From NCBI RefSeq assembly GCF_002836595.1, contig NZ_PJBB01000003.1, positions 1,673,001-1,737,000 of the forward strand: a DNA stretch of 64,000 bases. Direction: 5' to 3'. Positions 52,111 to 60,092 of this stretch are shown here, piece after piece (the stretch's first letter is position 1; each line of letters begins with the position of its first letter). Both the position numbers and the translations under genes were made by a program. The DNA comes from Tenacibaculum sp. Bg11-29. GTDB lineage: Bacteria > Bacteroidota > Bacteroidia > Flavobacteriales > Flavobacteriaceae. The notes below the pieces were generated by a model. That model was not told where the DNA came from. It made no database searches and saw only the letters and a program-made list of their open reading frames with translations.

Positions 52111-54210
52111 ATGAGTTTTATTAATAGTTCCCCGATAGATAAAAATGAAGATGACTTTTTCAACTTTAGGCATTATGCTAAAAAAGTTCAAAAGATAATT
52201 CAAAATAATTCAGATAATACAGAACCTTTAACTATTGGTATTTATGGTAAATGGGGTGAGGGTAAAACGTCATTTTTAAATTTAGTTGAAAAGCAAATTG
52301 ATTTAGGTGAAAAAGTAGAAGGGCAAAAAGGAATTTTAAAATATCATTTTAATCCTTGGAGGTATAGTACCGAAGATGGAATGCTTTTTGATTTTTTTAA
52401 TGGGCTTTCAAAAATGATGTTTGTAGAACAAGATACTGAAGTTCAAAAAATAGCTAAAAGAATAACAGAGTATTATAATTACATAGAGAAAATAAAGCTA
52501 AAAGGAAAAGTAGGATTAGCTACAAGAATAATCTATTCTTTAGCAAATGTTTTTAAGAAAAAGGATATAACTTTAGATAAGTTAATTGAAGCAATAAATA
52601 CTAAACTAAAGAATTCTAAATATAAAATTGTCGTATTTATAGATGATATTGATCGTCTTGATAAAGAAGAAATATATACTATTTTAAAGCTGATAAAATT
52701 AAATGCCAACTTTAGTAATTTTGTGTATATCATAGCCTTAGATAAAGATCATGTTGCTAAAGCAATTGGGCAACGTTATGGAGAAGGTAGTGAAGATGGT
52801 GAGTTGTTTTTGGAAAAGATAATTAATATTCCAATTCATTTACCAAAAATTGAAACTACAGATTTTAAAGAGTTTTTCAAAACAAAACTTGAAATAATAA
52901 TTAAAAATTTAGGTTTCTTAGATAGTAAAAAAGAAGAATTTAAAGAAATTGGAAGAGATTTTAGAGTATCGTATTTTAATAACGGTAGAGAAATAATAAG
53001 GGTTCTTAATAGTTTTTTTGTGAGTGCTTTTGCAATAGGCGAAGAAGTTAATCTAAGAGATTTACTTTGGATTGAGTATCTAAAAGTAAAATATAGCAAT
53101 GTTTTTAATTATATAAAAAAATATAATTTTCTTAATTCAGAGAAAAAAACAATAACAATTGTTGATTTTTTTGGAGAAGCTGGGGGTCTGGGAGACAGCT
53201 ATGAAATACTCACAGGAGAATCTAATAATATTATAAGGTTATTATTTCCAGATGAATATGATGATTTATTAGAGCAAAGGCTGGAGAAAAACGTAGATTA
53301 TGTTAAATTAAGACAAAAAGGTTTAAGGGTAAATTCTATAGAACATTTTGAGAAATATTTTTCATATCATATGGAGGGAAAAGTTTCTGTTGTAAAAAAC
53401 AGGAAAATACTTCAATATCTAATTGATAAAAATGAAAAAGAGTTAGAAAGTGCTCTTATTGATTTGAGAGATAAATATAATTTAGAAGCTCATCGTTTTT
53501 ACAGTGTTATAGAAGACTTAATAATTGAAGATAGTATAAATCATATGTTTTTCTATGATTTCATATTTTCAAATTTAAATTTATTTCCAAAGACAGAAAA
53601 AGATATTTTTGGGTCGACCTACTTATTAAAAATGATAGAGTTAATTGCTTCTATTTTAGATAAAAATAATAATAGTGAAGGTATTATTGAATTAGCAAAA
53701 AAGTTAAGTCTTTACCACTTGTGTTATTTTACAAGGACAATTGAATTAAAAACAGCAATTAAAAAGGAATTAGAGAAGTTGATTGTACGTAAAACAAAAG
53801 AAGAATATTTAGGCAAACCTATTCCTTTTTTTTACGATTTAACAAAAGAGCATTCCCATTATAAAATGATGATGTCTTTATGGGAAGAGAATGATAAAGA
53901 TTCATTTAATAAATACATCGATAATAATACTAAAAGCTTTCAAAATATATTAAAATTAATAAGAAACTTTCCCGCTTTTTCCACTACAGGTTTTTTTATT
54001 GATTTAGAAAAACAAAATTACGAGTATATGACAACTTTAATTGATGTAGACCTTGTTTATAAAAGAATTGAAGAACATAAACCTGAATTAATAAAAAAAA
54101 TAGATATTAATTATAGGGCGTCTTTTTCAATGAGAAATAGACCGTCAGAACAAGAAAACGTAGAGCAATTTATTTATCATTATAAAAAAGATAAAAACTT
54201 ACTAAACTAA
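52111..54210 (+). CDS. KAP family P-loop NTPase
   Basis: A 699-residue ATPase of the KAP group in the STAND/AAA-like P-loop class. Walker A GKWGEGKTS is at 46-54 (IGIYGKWGEGKTSFLN), the HFNPWRYS motif that follows it in KAP proteins at 80-87, and Walker B VVFIDDIDR at 174-182. The long C-terminal half (about 320-699) is helical and unrecognised. Most KAP proteins have TM segments between Walker A and B; I see none here, so it is likely cytosolic. Several KAP NTPases act in phage exclusion (PifA of plasmid F). It sits between ruvC and hemW, 7 bases from one and 1 from the other. Confidence 0.86.
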   Translation: MSFINSSPIDKNEDDFFNFRHYAKKVQKIIQNNSDNTEPLTIGIYGKWGEGKTSFLNLVEKQIDLGEKVEGQKGILKYHFNPWRYSTEDGMLFDFFNGLSKMMFVEQDTEVQKIAKRITEYYNYIEKIKLKGKVGLATRIIYSLANVFKKKDITLDKLIEAINTKLKNSKYKIVVFIDDIDRLDKEEIYTILKLIKLNANFSNFVYIIALDKDHVAKAIGQRYGEGSEDGELFLEKIINIPIHLPKIETTDFKEFFKTKLEIIIKNLGFLDSKKEEFKEIGRDFRVSYFNNGREIIRVLNSFFVSAFAIGEEVNLRDLLWIEYLKVKYSNVFNYIKKYNFLNSEKKTITIVDFFGEAGGLGDSYEILTGESNNIIRLLFPDEYDDLLEQRLEKNVDYVKLRQKGLRVNSIEHFEKYFSYHMEGKVSVVKNRKILQYLIDKNEKELESALIDLRDKYNLEAHRFYSVIEDLIIEDSINHMFFYDFIFSNLNLFPKTEKDIFGSTYLLKMIELIASILDKNNNSEGIIELAKKLSLYHLCYFTRTIELKTAIKKELEKLIVRKTKEEYLGKPIPFFYDLTKEHSHYKMMMSLWEENDKDSFNKYIDNNTKSFQNILKLIRNFPAFSTTGFFIDLEKQNYEYMTTLIDVDLVYKRIEEHKPELIKKIDINYRASFSMRNRPSEQENVEQFIYHYKKDKNLLN

Positions 54211-54211
54211 T

Positions 54212-55372
54212 TTGGCAGGAATCTATTTACACATACCGTTTTGCAAGCAAGCATGTTTTTATTGCGATTTCCACTTCTCAACATCTTTAAAGAAGAAAGA
54301 TGAGTTGGTGTTGTGCATGGTAAAAGAGCTGGAGCTACGTAAAGAAGAATTAGTAAACGAAACCATAGAAACTATTTATTTCGGGGGAGGAACACCTTCT
54401 TTACTGTCAAAAGAAGAAATAGAAACGTTATTAAAAGCAATTCATCAGAATTATACCGTAATTGAAAACCCTGAGATTACTTTAGAAGCGAATCCAGATG
54501 ATTTATCTGAAGCTAAAATTTTAGAATTAGCAAAATCACCAATTAATAGATTAAGTATTGGTGTACAATCTTTTTTTGAAGAAGATTTAAAAAGTATGAA
54601 TCGTGCGCATAATTCAAGAGAAGCAAAAGAATGTTTGTCTATGGCGACTCGCTATTTTGATAATATTACGGTGGATTTAATTTATGGTGTTCCGAATATG
54701 AGTAACAAACGTTGGAAAGAGAACTTACAAATAGCGTTTGATTTTGGCGTGAATCATATTTCAAGTTATGCCTTAACAGTTGAACCTAAAACGGTACTAG
54801 ATAGTTTTGTGAAAAACGGAAAATATCCCGCACCAGATGAAACCGAAGCAAAAGAGCATTTTGATATTTTGGTAGCAGAAACCGCTAAAAACGGATTTGT
54901 ACATTACGAGATATCAAATTTTGGAAAGCCTGATTATTTTTCAAAACATAATACAAGTTATTGGTTGGGTAAAAAGTACATCGGTATTGGTCCGTCGGCA
55001 CATTCGTTTAGTAAAACACATCGTAGTTGGAATATAGCGAATAACGCAAAATATATAAAAGAGCTTCAAGAAGGTAATTTACCGAATGAAAGTGAAGAAC
55101 TAACAAAAGAAGATCAGTTTAATGAATATTTAATGACTGGTTTGCGAACTATTTGGGGCGTTTCATTAAATAAAGTAGCTGAAGAATTTAGAGAACAATT
55201 AGTAATTTCGTCAAAGAAGTTTATAGATGAAGGTTTACTCGTTATTGCGAGAGAAACGAAGCAATCTGTATCTTCTTTATCGAAATATAATGAAGATAGA
55301 GTATTAAAAACCACTCCAAAAGGAAAGTTTTTAGCAGATGGTTTAGCTTCAGAATTATTTATAGTTAAATAA
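54212..55372 (+). CDS. hemW: Radical SAM haem-related protein HemW
   Basis: A 386-residue HemN-like radical SAM protein, considered a haem chaperone. The Fe-S motif CKQACFYC has C11, C15 and C18 (Cx3Cx2C) and GGGTPS follows at about 58. It lacks the extra N-terminal Cys of true coproporphyrinogen oxidase. The TTG start lies one base after the KAP stop. Oddity: near residue 344-360 the C-terminal HemW domain contains VIARETKQSVSSLSKYNED, encoded by a copy of a dispersed DNA repeat, an in-frame insertion of about 17-20 residues before KTTPKGKFLADGLASELF. Confidence 0.93.
   Translation: MAGIYLHIPFCKQACFYCDFHFSTSLKKKDELVLCMVKELELRKEELVNETIETIYFGGGTPSLLSKEEIETLLKAIHQNYTVIENPEITLEANPDDLSEAKILELAKSPINRLSIGVQSFFEEDLKSMNRAHNSREAKECLSMATRYFDNITVDLIYGVPNMSNKRWKENLQIAFDFGVNHISSYALTVEPKTVLDSFVKNGKYPAPDETEAKEHFDILVAETAKNGFVHYEISNFGKPDYFSKHNTSYWLGKKYIGIGPSAHSFSKTHRSWNIANNAKYIKELQEGNLPNESEELTKEDQFNEYLMTGLRTIWGVSLNKVAEEFREQLVISSKKFIDEGLLVIARETKQSVSSLSKYNEDRVLKTTPKGKFLADGLASELFIVK
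55241..55270 (+). repeat. Dispersed-repeat fragment inside hemW
   Basis: TTATTGCGAGAGAAACGAAG followed by CAATCTG matches the half-site (ATTGCGAG...CGAAGCAATCT) of palindromic elements common in Bacteroidota chromosomes; diverged copies are at 47400-47609. It is read in frame as VIARETKQS. Confidence 0.65.
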
Positions 55373-55378
55373 TAAAAT

Positions 55379-56131
55379 ATGATTGCAGAGATACAACACA
55401 AATCAAAAAAATATCAAATAGATTTATCTAAACCCTTAGATATTTCTATAGCAATAGATGTTTCAAAAGAAAATGTAAATGCATGGTATTTAGAGGATCC
55501 AAAGATTTCACCTGTTACGTCAGGAGATTGGGTAGGTAGTGTAGCAGAAGGAGCAGATGTTAATTTTAATAATATATCATTCAATCCGCATGCGCATATA
55601 ACACATACCGAGTGTGTTGGTCATATTACCAAAGAAGTGTATTCTGTTAATAAAAATTTAAATAGATTTTTCTTTTTAGCTGAGGTGGTAACAATTACGC
55701 CTAAAGAGTTAAAAAATGGAGATTTTGTTATTACCAAAGAACAACTAGAAAAAGCTTTAAATGGTAAGAGTGTAGAAGCAATAGTAATTAGAACTTTACC
55801 AAATTCAGATAATAAAATATCGGCGAAATATTCAAATACAAATCCGCCATATTTATTAGAAGCCGCAGCTATATTTTTAAAAGAAAGTAATGTTGAGCAT
55901 TTATTAATAGATTTACCTTCGGTAGATCAAGAAAAAGATGAGGGTGGATTATTAGCCCACAATGCTTTTTGGAATACTAAGGGTAGGTTACGAATGCAAG
56001 CTACAATTACTGAGTTTACATTCGTACCTAATGAAATAAAAGACGGGGATTATTTTTTAAACTTAATGATAGCTCCATTTGAAAACGATGCTACGCCAAG
56101 TAAACCAATTTTGTATAAAATCGAAAAGTAG
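55379..56131 (+). CDS. Cyclase family protein (kynurenine formamidase-like)
   Basis: A 250-residue protein of the cyclase/arylformamidase superfamily, metal-dependent amide or lactone hydrolases. The metal motif region reads FNPHAHITHTECVGH (about 63-77, for HxGTHxDxP-like) and the late HNAFWNTKGR contains another conserved His. Length is normal for this subgroup. It begins 6 bases after hemW and is the last gene of the ruvC-KAP-hemW-cyclase run. Its 3' third and the following 180 bases are repeated twice downstream. Confidence 0.87.
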   Translation: MIAEIQHKSKKYQIDLSKPLDISIAIDVSKENVNAWYLEDPKISPVTSGDWVGSVAEGADVNFNNISFNPHAHITHTECVGHITKEVYSVNKNLNRFFFLAEVVTITPKELKNGDFVITKEQLEKALNGKSVEAIVIRTLPNSDNKISAKYSNTNPPYLLEAAAIFLKESNVEHLLIDLPSVDQEKDEGGLLAHNAFWNTKGRLRMQATITEFTFVPNEIKDGDYFLNLMIAPFENDATPSKPILYKIEK

Positions 56132-56162
56132 TAGGTTTAGCGATTTAATAAAATATAATTGT

Positions 56163-56311
56163 ACAAAAGGTTTTTATAATAAATGTTTCTTTTTAGTGAT
56201 CTTTATCTGTTTGGCAAGATTTACTTTATGTTTCATTTATACTTCAAAGATATTACAACAACCTAAATAAAAACTTATATTAAAGATGAGAGGCTTTTTT
56301 GTATAGATAAA
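56163..56311 (+). repeat. 149-base perfect direct repeat, copy 1
   Basis: Downstream of the cyclase stop codon. Identical base for base to 56755-56903 (offset 592). A diverged third copy lies at about 57340-57530. Contains no substantial hairpin that I can see. Confidence 0.9.
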
Positions 56312-56431
56312 TGGATTAAATGTAGCCATTAAACCAGTTTTTAAATTTAAAAGGAATGGTGTTTAAAGTGTTGTTTATTAGTTTTTTATGTTTTGTAGGA
56401 GAGGTGTGAGTTCTTATCTTTATAAAGAAAA

Positions 56432-56723
56432 GTTTGTATGTAAATCAGTATGATTATTAGAAAAGGAACTGCTTTTCTTTAAAAGAGTAATATTTAAAAT
56501 CTATTTATAGATTTGTGATTAGTAGGTAAAGAAAAGATGAATTATTAGCACATAATGCTTTTTGGAATACTAAGGAAAGGTTACGAATGTAAGCTACAAT
56601 TACTGAGTTTACATTGGTACCTAATGATATAAAAGGCGGGGTTATTTTTTAAACTTAATGATAGCTCCATTTGAAAATGATGCTACGCCAAGTAAACCAA
56701 TTTTGTATAAAATCGAAAAGTAG
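56432..56723 (+). pseudogene. Decayed cyclase fragment, copy 2
   Basis: Homologous to the last 300 bases of the cyclase gene (about 55831-56131). The 5' part is strongly diverged, the last 145 bases are about 96% identical. It carries a CAA-to-TAA nonsense change after the CGAATG that corresponds to RMQA of the intact gene, plus a one-base deletion. It ends at the counterpart of the cyclase stop codon. Confidence 0.8.
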
Positions 56724-56754
56724 TATGTTTAGCGATTCAATAAAATATAATTGC

Positions 56755-56903
56755 ACAAAAGGTTTTTATAATAAATGTTTCTTTTTAGTGATCTTTATCT
56801 GTTTGGCAAGATTTACTTTATGTTTCATTTATACTTCAAAGATATTACAACAACCTAAATAAAAACTTATATTAAAGATGAGAGGCTTTTTTGTATAGAT
56901 AAA
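56755..56903 (+). repeat. 149-base perfect direct repeat, copy 2
   Basis: Exact duplicate of 56163-56311, following the decayed cyclase fragment just as copy 1 follows the intact gene. Confidence 0.9.
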
Positions 56904-57039
56904 CGGATTAAATGTAGCTTTTAAAGCAATTTTTAAAAATTTTAAAAATAGTTTTATAGGTAATTATTTAGATGCTATCAAATATTATTTGTTACTAGAA
57001 CCTAGAATTTTTTATTGGGTTAACGTAAAGAACCAAAAA

Positions 57040-57320
57040 TGAATATAAACGACCAGCGTTATTAAAAAGCATAACAGCTTTTTTAAAATAAAGTAATGTT
57101 TAACCTTTTAATAGATTTGAGATTGATAGATAAAGTTGAGTTAATTAGTAGAGAGTGTATTTTATAACATAAAGGAGAGGTAACGAATGCAAGCTAAAAT
57201 TACTCAGTTTACATTCGCACCTAATAAGATAAAGAATGGGGATTCTTTTTAATATAATGCTAGTTTCATTTAAAAACGATACTAGCTAATTAAAATAATT
57301 TGTATAAAATCGTAAAATAG
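57040..57320 (+). pseudogene. Decayed cyclase fragment, copy 3
   Basis: The most diverged copy; TAACGAATGCAAGCTAAAAT, TTACATTCGCACCTAATAAG and TGTATAAAATCGTAAAATAG align with the end of the cyclase gene. Several frameshifts and stops. It is followed by a partial copy of the 149-base segment (about 57340-57530). Confidence 0.7.
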
Positions 57321-57682
57321 TAGGTTTAGCGATTTAATAATTTTTTACACAAAGGTTTTTAAATATTGATACTCCTTTTTAAAAAATGTTTCTTTTTAGT
57401 GACCTCTGTTTTTGCTAGAAGAGATTTACTTTATGTTTCATTTATACTCCAAAGATACCTGAGTAATAAAGAAAATATTTTTTTAAAAGTTGAATAACCT
57501 TTTTGTATCGATGAATGGATTAAATGTTTCTTTAAAAAAGTTTTCTTATCGATTATGCCAAATAAGTTGCACCTAAATTGAGATTACGCTTGTTTAGAAT
57601 GAGTATAAAAATGAATTTATATATTCCTTAATGTTAGGCGTATATGTTTTTTTTATAAGTTTACAACTTCAATTAAGATAAA

Positions 57683-57760
57683 ATGACAATTTTTAATACA
57701 TATAAGCAATGTAAATGGACCGTGAGATACGGTACATGTCGGGCTATTTATGTATTATGA
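57683..57760 (+). CDS. Possible leader peptide upstream of the MFS gene (25 residues)
   Basis: A short frame ATG...TGA with sequence MTIFNTYKQCKWTV, then RYGTCRAIYVL. It lies in a stretch more G+C-rich than its surroundings, and its codons 19-21 overlap GTCGGGCT (57738-57745), which can pair with the first arm of the following terminator. A hairpin ACCGT-GAGAT-ACGGT lies within it. It may be a regulatory leader or a chance frame over an RNA element. Confidence 0.4.
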   Translation: MTIFNTYKQCKWTVRYGTCRAIYVL

Positions 57761-57788
57761 TTATTTAAATATAAAATATATCAATTAT

Positions 57789-57818
57789 AAAAAGCCCGAC
57801 TTCACAGTCGGGCTTTTT
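57789..57818 (+). terminator. Terminator-like hairpin before the MFS gene
   Basis: A 13-bp stem AAAAAGCCCGACT/AGTCGGGCTTTTT with loop TCAC. It stands 40 bases before the MFS ATG on the same strand. AGCCCGAC of the first arm can alternatively pair with GTCGGGCT at 57738-57745. Confidence 0.8.
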
Positions 57819-57858
57819 ATTTTTAGATCAAACTCAAAACCACTAAACCACACATATT

Positions 57859-59070
57859 ATGAAAAAACTATATTTTAATTATTTAGATACTTTTAAAGGT
57901 CTCTCGAAAGAAGTATGGTGGTTGGCTCTAATCACATTAATAAATAGAGCAGGTACAATGGTAATTCCGTTTTTGTCGTTGTATTTAACCAAAGATTTAG
58001 ATTTTAGTTTAAAAGATGTAGGTTGGATTATGAGCTGTTTCGGAGCAGGGTCGGTATTAGGATCTTGGTTAGGAGGAAGGTTAACCGATAAAATAGGGTC
58101 GTATAAAGTAATGAAAACAAGTTTGTTCTTAACAGGATTGTTATTTATTGCGTTACAATTTGTAACTACGTTTTACGGGTTTTGTATTGGTATATTTTTA
58201 GTAATGTTGGTGGCGGATACTTTTAGACCAGCAATGTTTGTGGCTTTAAGTGCTTATAGTAAACCAGAAAATAAAACACGTTCGGTAACACTTATACGTT
58301 TAGCAATTAATTTAGGTTTTTCTGCAGGGCCAGCAGTAGGAGGGATTATCATAACCTCGTTAAGTTATGGTGGGTTGTTTTGGGTAGATGGTATTACCTG
58401 TATTTTAGCTACATTATTACTCGTAAAAGTATTGAATCCTAAAAAAGCGAAAGTATTAGATGAGGTAAAAGTAGAGAATCCAGTTTCTGTATTTTCAGAT
58501 AAGGCATTTTGGGTGTTTTTTGTTGCGATGTTTATTTTTGGATTTGTGTTCTTGCAATATTTTTCAACAATACCATTGTATTATAAAGATGCACACCATT
58601 TATCGGAACTAGAAATTGGTTTACTAATGGGATTAAACGGATTTTTAATTTTCTTATTAGAAATGCCATTAATAAAATGGTTAGAAGAAAGTAAGTACTC
58701 AAAAGAACGCTTAATGTTCGTTGGTTTGTTTTTAACAGGAATAAGTTTTTTAGTATTAAACTTAACTGGTTGGGTAGGTATTTTAATTGTAGGAATGTTA
58801 TTTATGACGATAGGAGAAATGATTGCTTTTCCGTTTTCGAATGCCTTTGTAATGGAGAGAGCTAAAAAAGGAAATCAAGGAGAGTATATGGCATATTATA
58901 GTATTGCATTTTCTTTAGCCCATATTTTTGGGCACAACTCAGGAATGCAAATGGTAGCTGCTTTAGGCTTTGATAAAACATGGTGGATTGTAACCTTAAT
59001 ATCAGTAATAGGCTTATTCTTTTTATTTATCTTAACAAGAGTTGTTAAGCAAGAAAAGGTAAAAAAATGA
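57859..59070 (+). CDS. MFS transporter, 12 TM
   Basis: A 403-residue major facilitator with two six-helix halves. The loop 2-3 motif is GSWLGGRLTDKIGSYKVMK (about 66-84; G-x-x-x-D-R-x-G-R-R type), and a central cytoplasmic loop follows TM6 (NPKKAKVLDEVKVEN). The overall pattern is that of the MdtH/YceL-like drug:H+ antiporters; the substrate is unknown. The possible attenuator lies upstream. The VOC gene starts within its last codon (4-base ATGA overlap). Confidence 0.9.
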   Translation: MKKLYFNYLDTFKGLSKEVWWLALITLINRAGTMVIPFLSLYLTKDLDFSLKDVGWIMSCFGAGSVLGSWLGGRLTDKIGSYKVMKTSLFLTGLLFIALQFVTTFYGFCIGIFLVMLVADTFRPAMFVALSAYSKPENKTRSVTLIRLAINLGFSAGPAVGGIIITSLSYGGLFWVDGITCILATLLLVKVLNPKKAKVLDEVKVENPVSVFSDKAFWVFFVAMFIFGFVFLQYFSTIPLYYKDAHHLSELEIGLLMGLNGFLIFLLEMPLIKWLEESKYSKERLMFVGLFLTGISFLVLNLTGWVGILIVGMLFMTIGEMIAFPFSNAFVMERAKKGNQGEYMAYYSIAFSLAHIFGHNSGMQMVAALGFDKTWWIVTLISVIGLFFLFILTRVVKQEKVKK

Positions 59071-59444
59071 ATTTAAATCAAATTACAATCCCGTCTTTAA
59101 ATGTAGAAGAATCAACAATATTTTATATAAAACTAGGTTTGCATCTTATTGTAGATGCAAGCCCTAGATATGTTCGCTTTGAAGTACCAGATGGTGATGC
59201 TACTTTTTCTGTTCATAAAGTAGATGAATTACCAAAAGGCGATTGTATTAAAGTATATTTTGAAGATGAAAATTTAGATAAATTAGTTGAAGAACTTCAA
59301 GATAAAGGAATTGTGTTTTCTCAATTACCAAAAGATGAAACATGGTTATGGAGAGAAGCACATTTGTTAGATCCTGATGGCAATAAAATTATTTTGTTTA
59401 AAGCAGGCAAGAATAGAAAAAATCCGCCTTGGCGAATAAATTAG
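59067..59444 (+). CDS. VOC family protein
   Basis: A 125-residue glyoxalase/bleomycin-resistance-fold protein. It has SLNVEESTIFYIKLGLHLIVDASPRYVRFEVPDGDATFSVH in the first half and LLDPDGNKIILFKAG at the end (DPDGN is typical; metal Glu absent, replaced at the end). It overlaps the MFS gene by 4 bases and is thus co-translated with it, possibly forming an efflux-plus-binding or detoxifying pair (inference). Confidence 0.87.
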   Translation: MNLNQITIPSLNVEESTIFYIKLGLHLIVDASPRYVRFEVPDGDATFSVHKVDELPKGDCIKVYFEDENLDKLVEELQDKGIVFSQLPKDETWLWREAHLLDPDGNKIILFKAGKNRKNPPWRIN

Positions 59445-59489
59445 CCCAAAAGAAATATTTATATTTGAATTTTAAACATAGGAATAAAA

Positions 59490-59816
59490 ATGGATATACA
59501 AAACGCTCAAAAAGAAGTTGATAATTGGATAAAAAACCATGGAGTTCGTTATTTTAACGAATTAACAAACATGGCACAATTAACAGAAGAAGTAGGAGAA
59601 GTTGCGCGAATTATTGCTCGACGTTATGGAGAGCAGAGCGAAAAAGAGAGTGACAAAAACAAAGATTTAGGAGAAGAACTTGCCGATGTTATGTTTGTAG
59701 TACTGTGTTTAGCAAATCAAACAGGCATAAATCTTCAAGAAGCTTTTGATAAAAAATTAGATATAAAAACAAAACGTGATCACGATCGTCATCACAACAA
59801 CGAAAAACTAAAATAA
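59490..59816 (+). CDS. MazG-like nucleotide pyrophosphohydrolase
   Basis: A 108-residue all-alpha NTP-PPase of the single-domain MazG type. The metal motif ExxE...ExxD is in LTEEVGEVARII (about 31-42) and LGEELADVMFVVLCLA (about 61-76). A C-terminal KRDHDRHHN tail is His-rich. It hydrolyses NTPs to NMP and PPi, possibly in house-cleaning. First gene of a unit with the 82-residue membrane protein (directly adjacent) and aroA. Confidence 0.9.
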   Translation: MDIQNAQKEVDNWIKNHGVRYFNELTNMAQLTEEVGEVARIIARRYGEQSEKESDKNKDLGEELADVMFVVLCLANQTGINLQEAFDKKLDIKTKRDHDRHHNNEKLK

Positions 59817-60065
59817 ATGAGTTTACTTAAAAAGATAAAGAAAGGAAGTTTTTGGGTCAATGTACTTAAAGTTGGTGTTCCTTTTTTAGTTTTTGTCGCA
59901 TTATTTTCAATAGTAGTAAATAGTGGAGGAGCCTTGTTTTCAGGAGACTTTGAAATAGTAAATACGATTAATTTTTCAGAAGGTAAATGGAAACGTTTTT
60001 GGTTAACTAAAGCAACTGTTAGTATTTTATATGCAGTATATGTAGTTAATAAAAAAACAAAGTAA
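59817..60065 (+). CDS. Small membrane protein, unknown (82 residues)
   Basis: The start codon directly follows the stop of the MazG-like gene. One clear TM helix (about 17-34, VGVPFLVFVALFSIVVN) and a weaker hydrophobic segment near the C-terminus (about 67-77), with a basic N-terminus (MSLLKKIKKG). I recognise no domain. The tight placement before aroA supports that it is real. Confidence 0.7.
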   Translation: MSLLKKIKKGSFWVNVLKVGVPFLVFVALFSIVVNSGGALFSGDFEIVNTINFSEGKWKRFWLTKATVSILYAVYVVNKKTK

Positions 60066-60092
60066 AGATTAGTTTTAAAAAACTAAATAACA

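Larger units (their letters stand above)
56132..57682 (+). other. Tandemly repeated, decaying intergenic region of period about 595 bases
   Basis: Apart from the cyclase fragments and downstream copies listed separately, I see no intact gene. The three units (starting near 55831, 56432 and 57040) show the same order of cyclase 3' end and downstream sequence; divergence rises with distance from the intact gene. Confidence 0.75.

Noticed and set aside
56079..56270. 63-codon frame overlapping the cyclase 3' end, with a near-identical twin at 56671-56862
   Set aside because: The similarity of the two comes from the DNA repeat; the frame overlaps cyclase coding sequence out of phase and has no features of its own.
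56132..57682. Integrative element or insertion sequence at the cyclase 3' end
   Set aside because: No integrase or transposase frame and no terminal inverted repeats; the units are better explained by tandem duplication.
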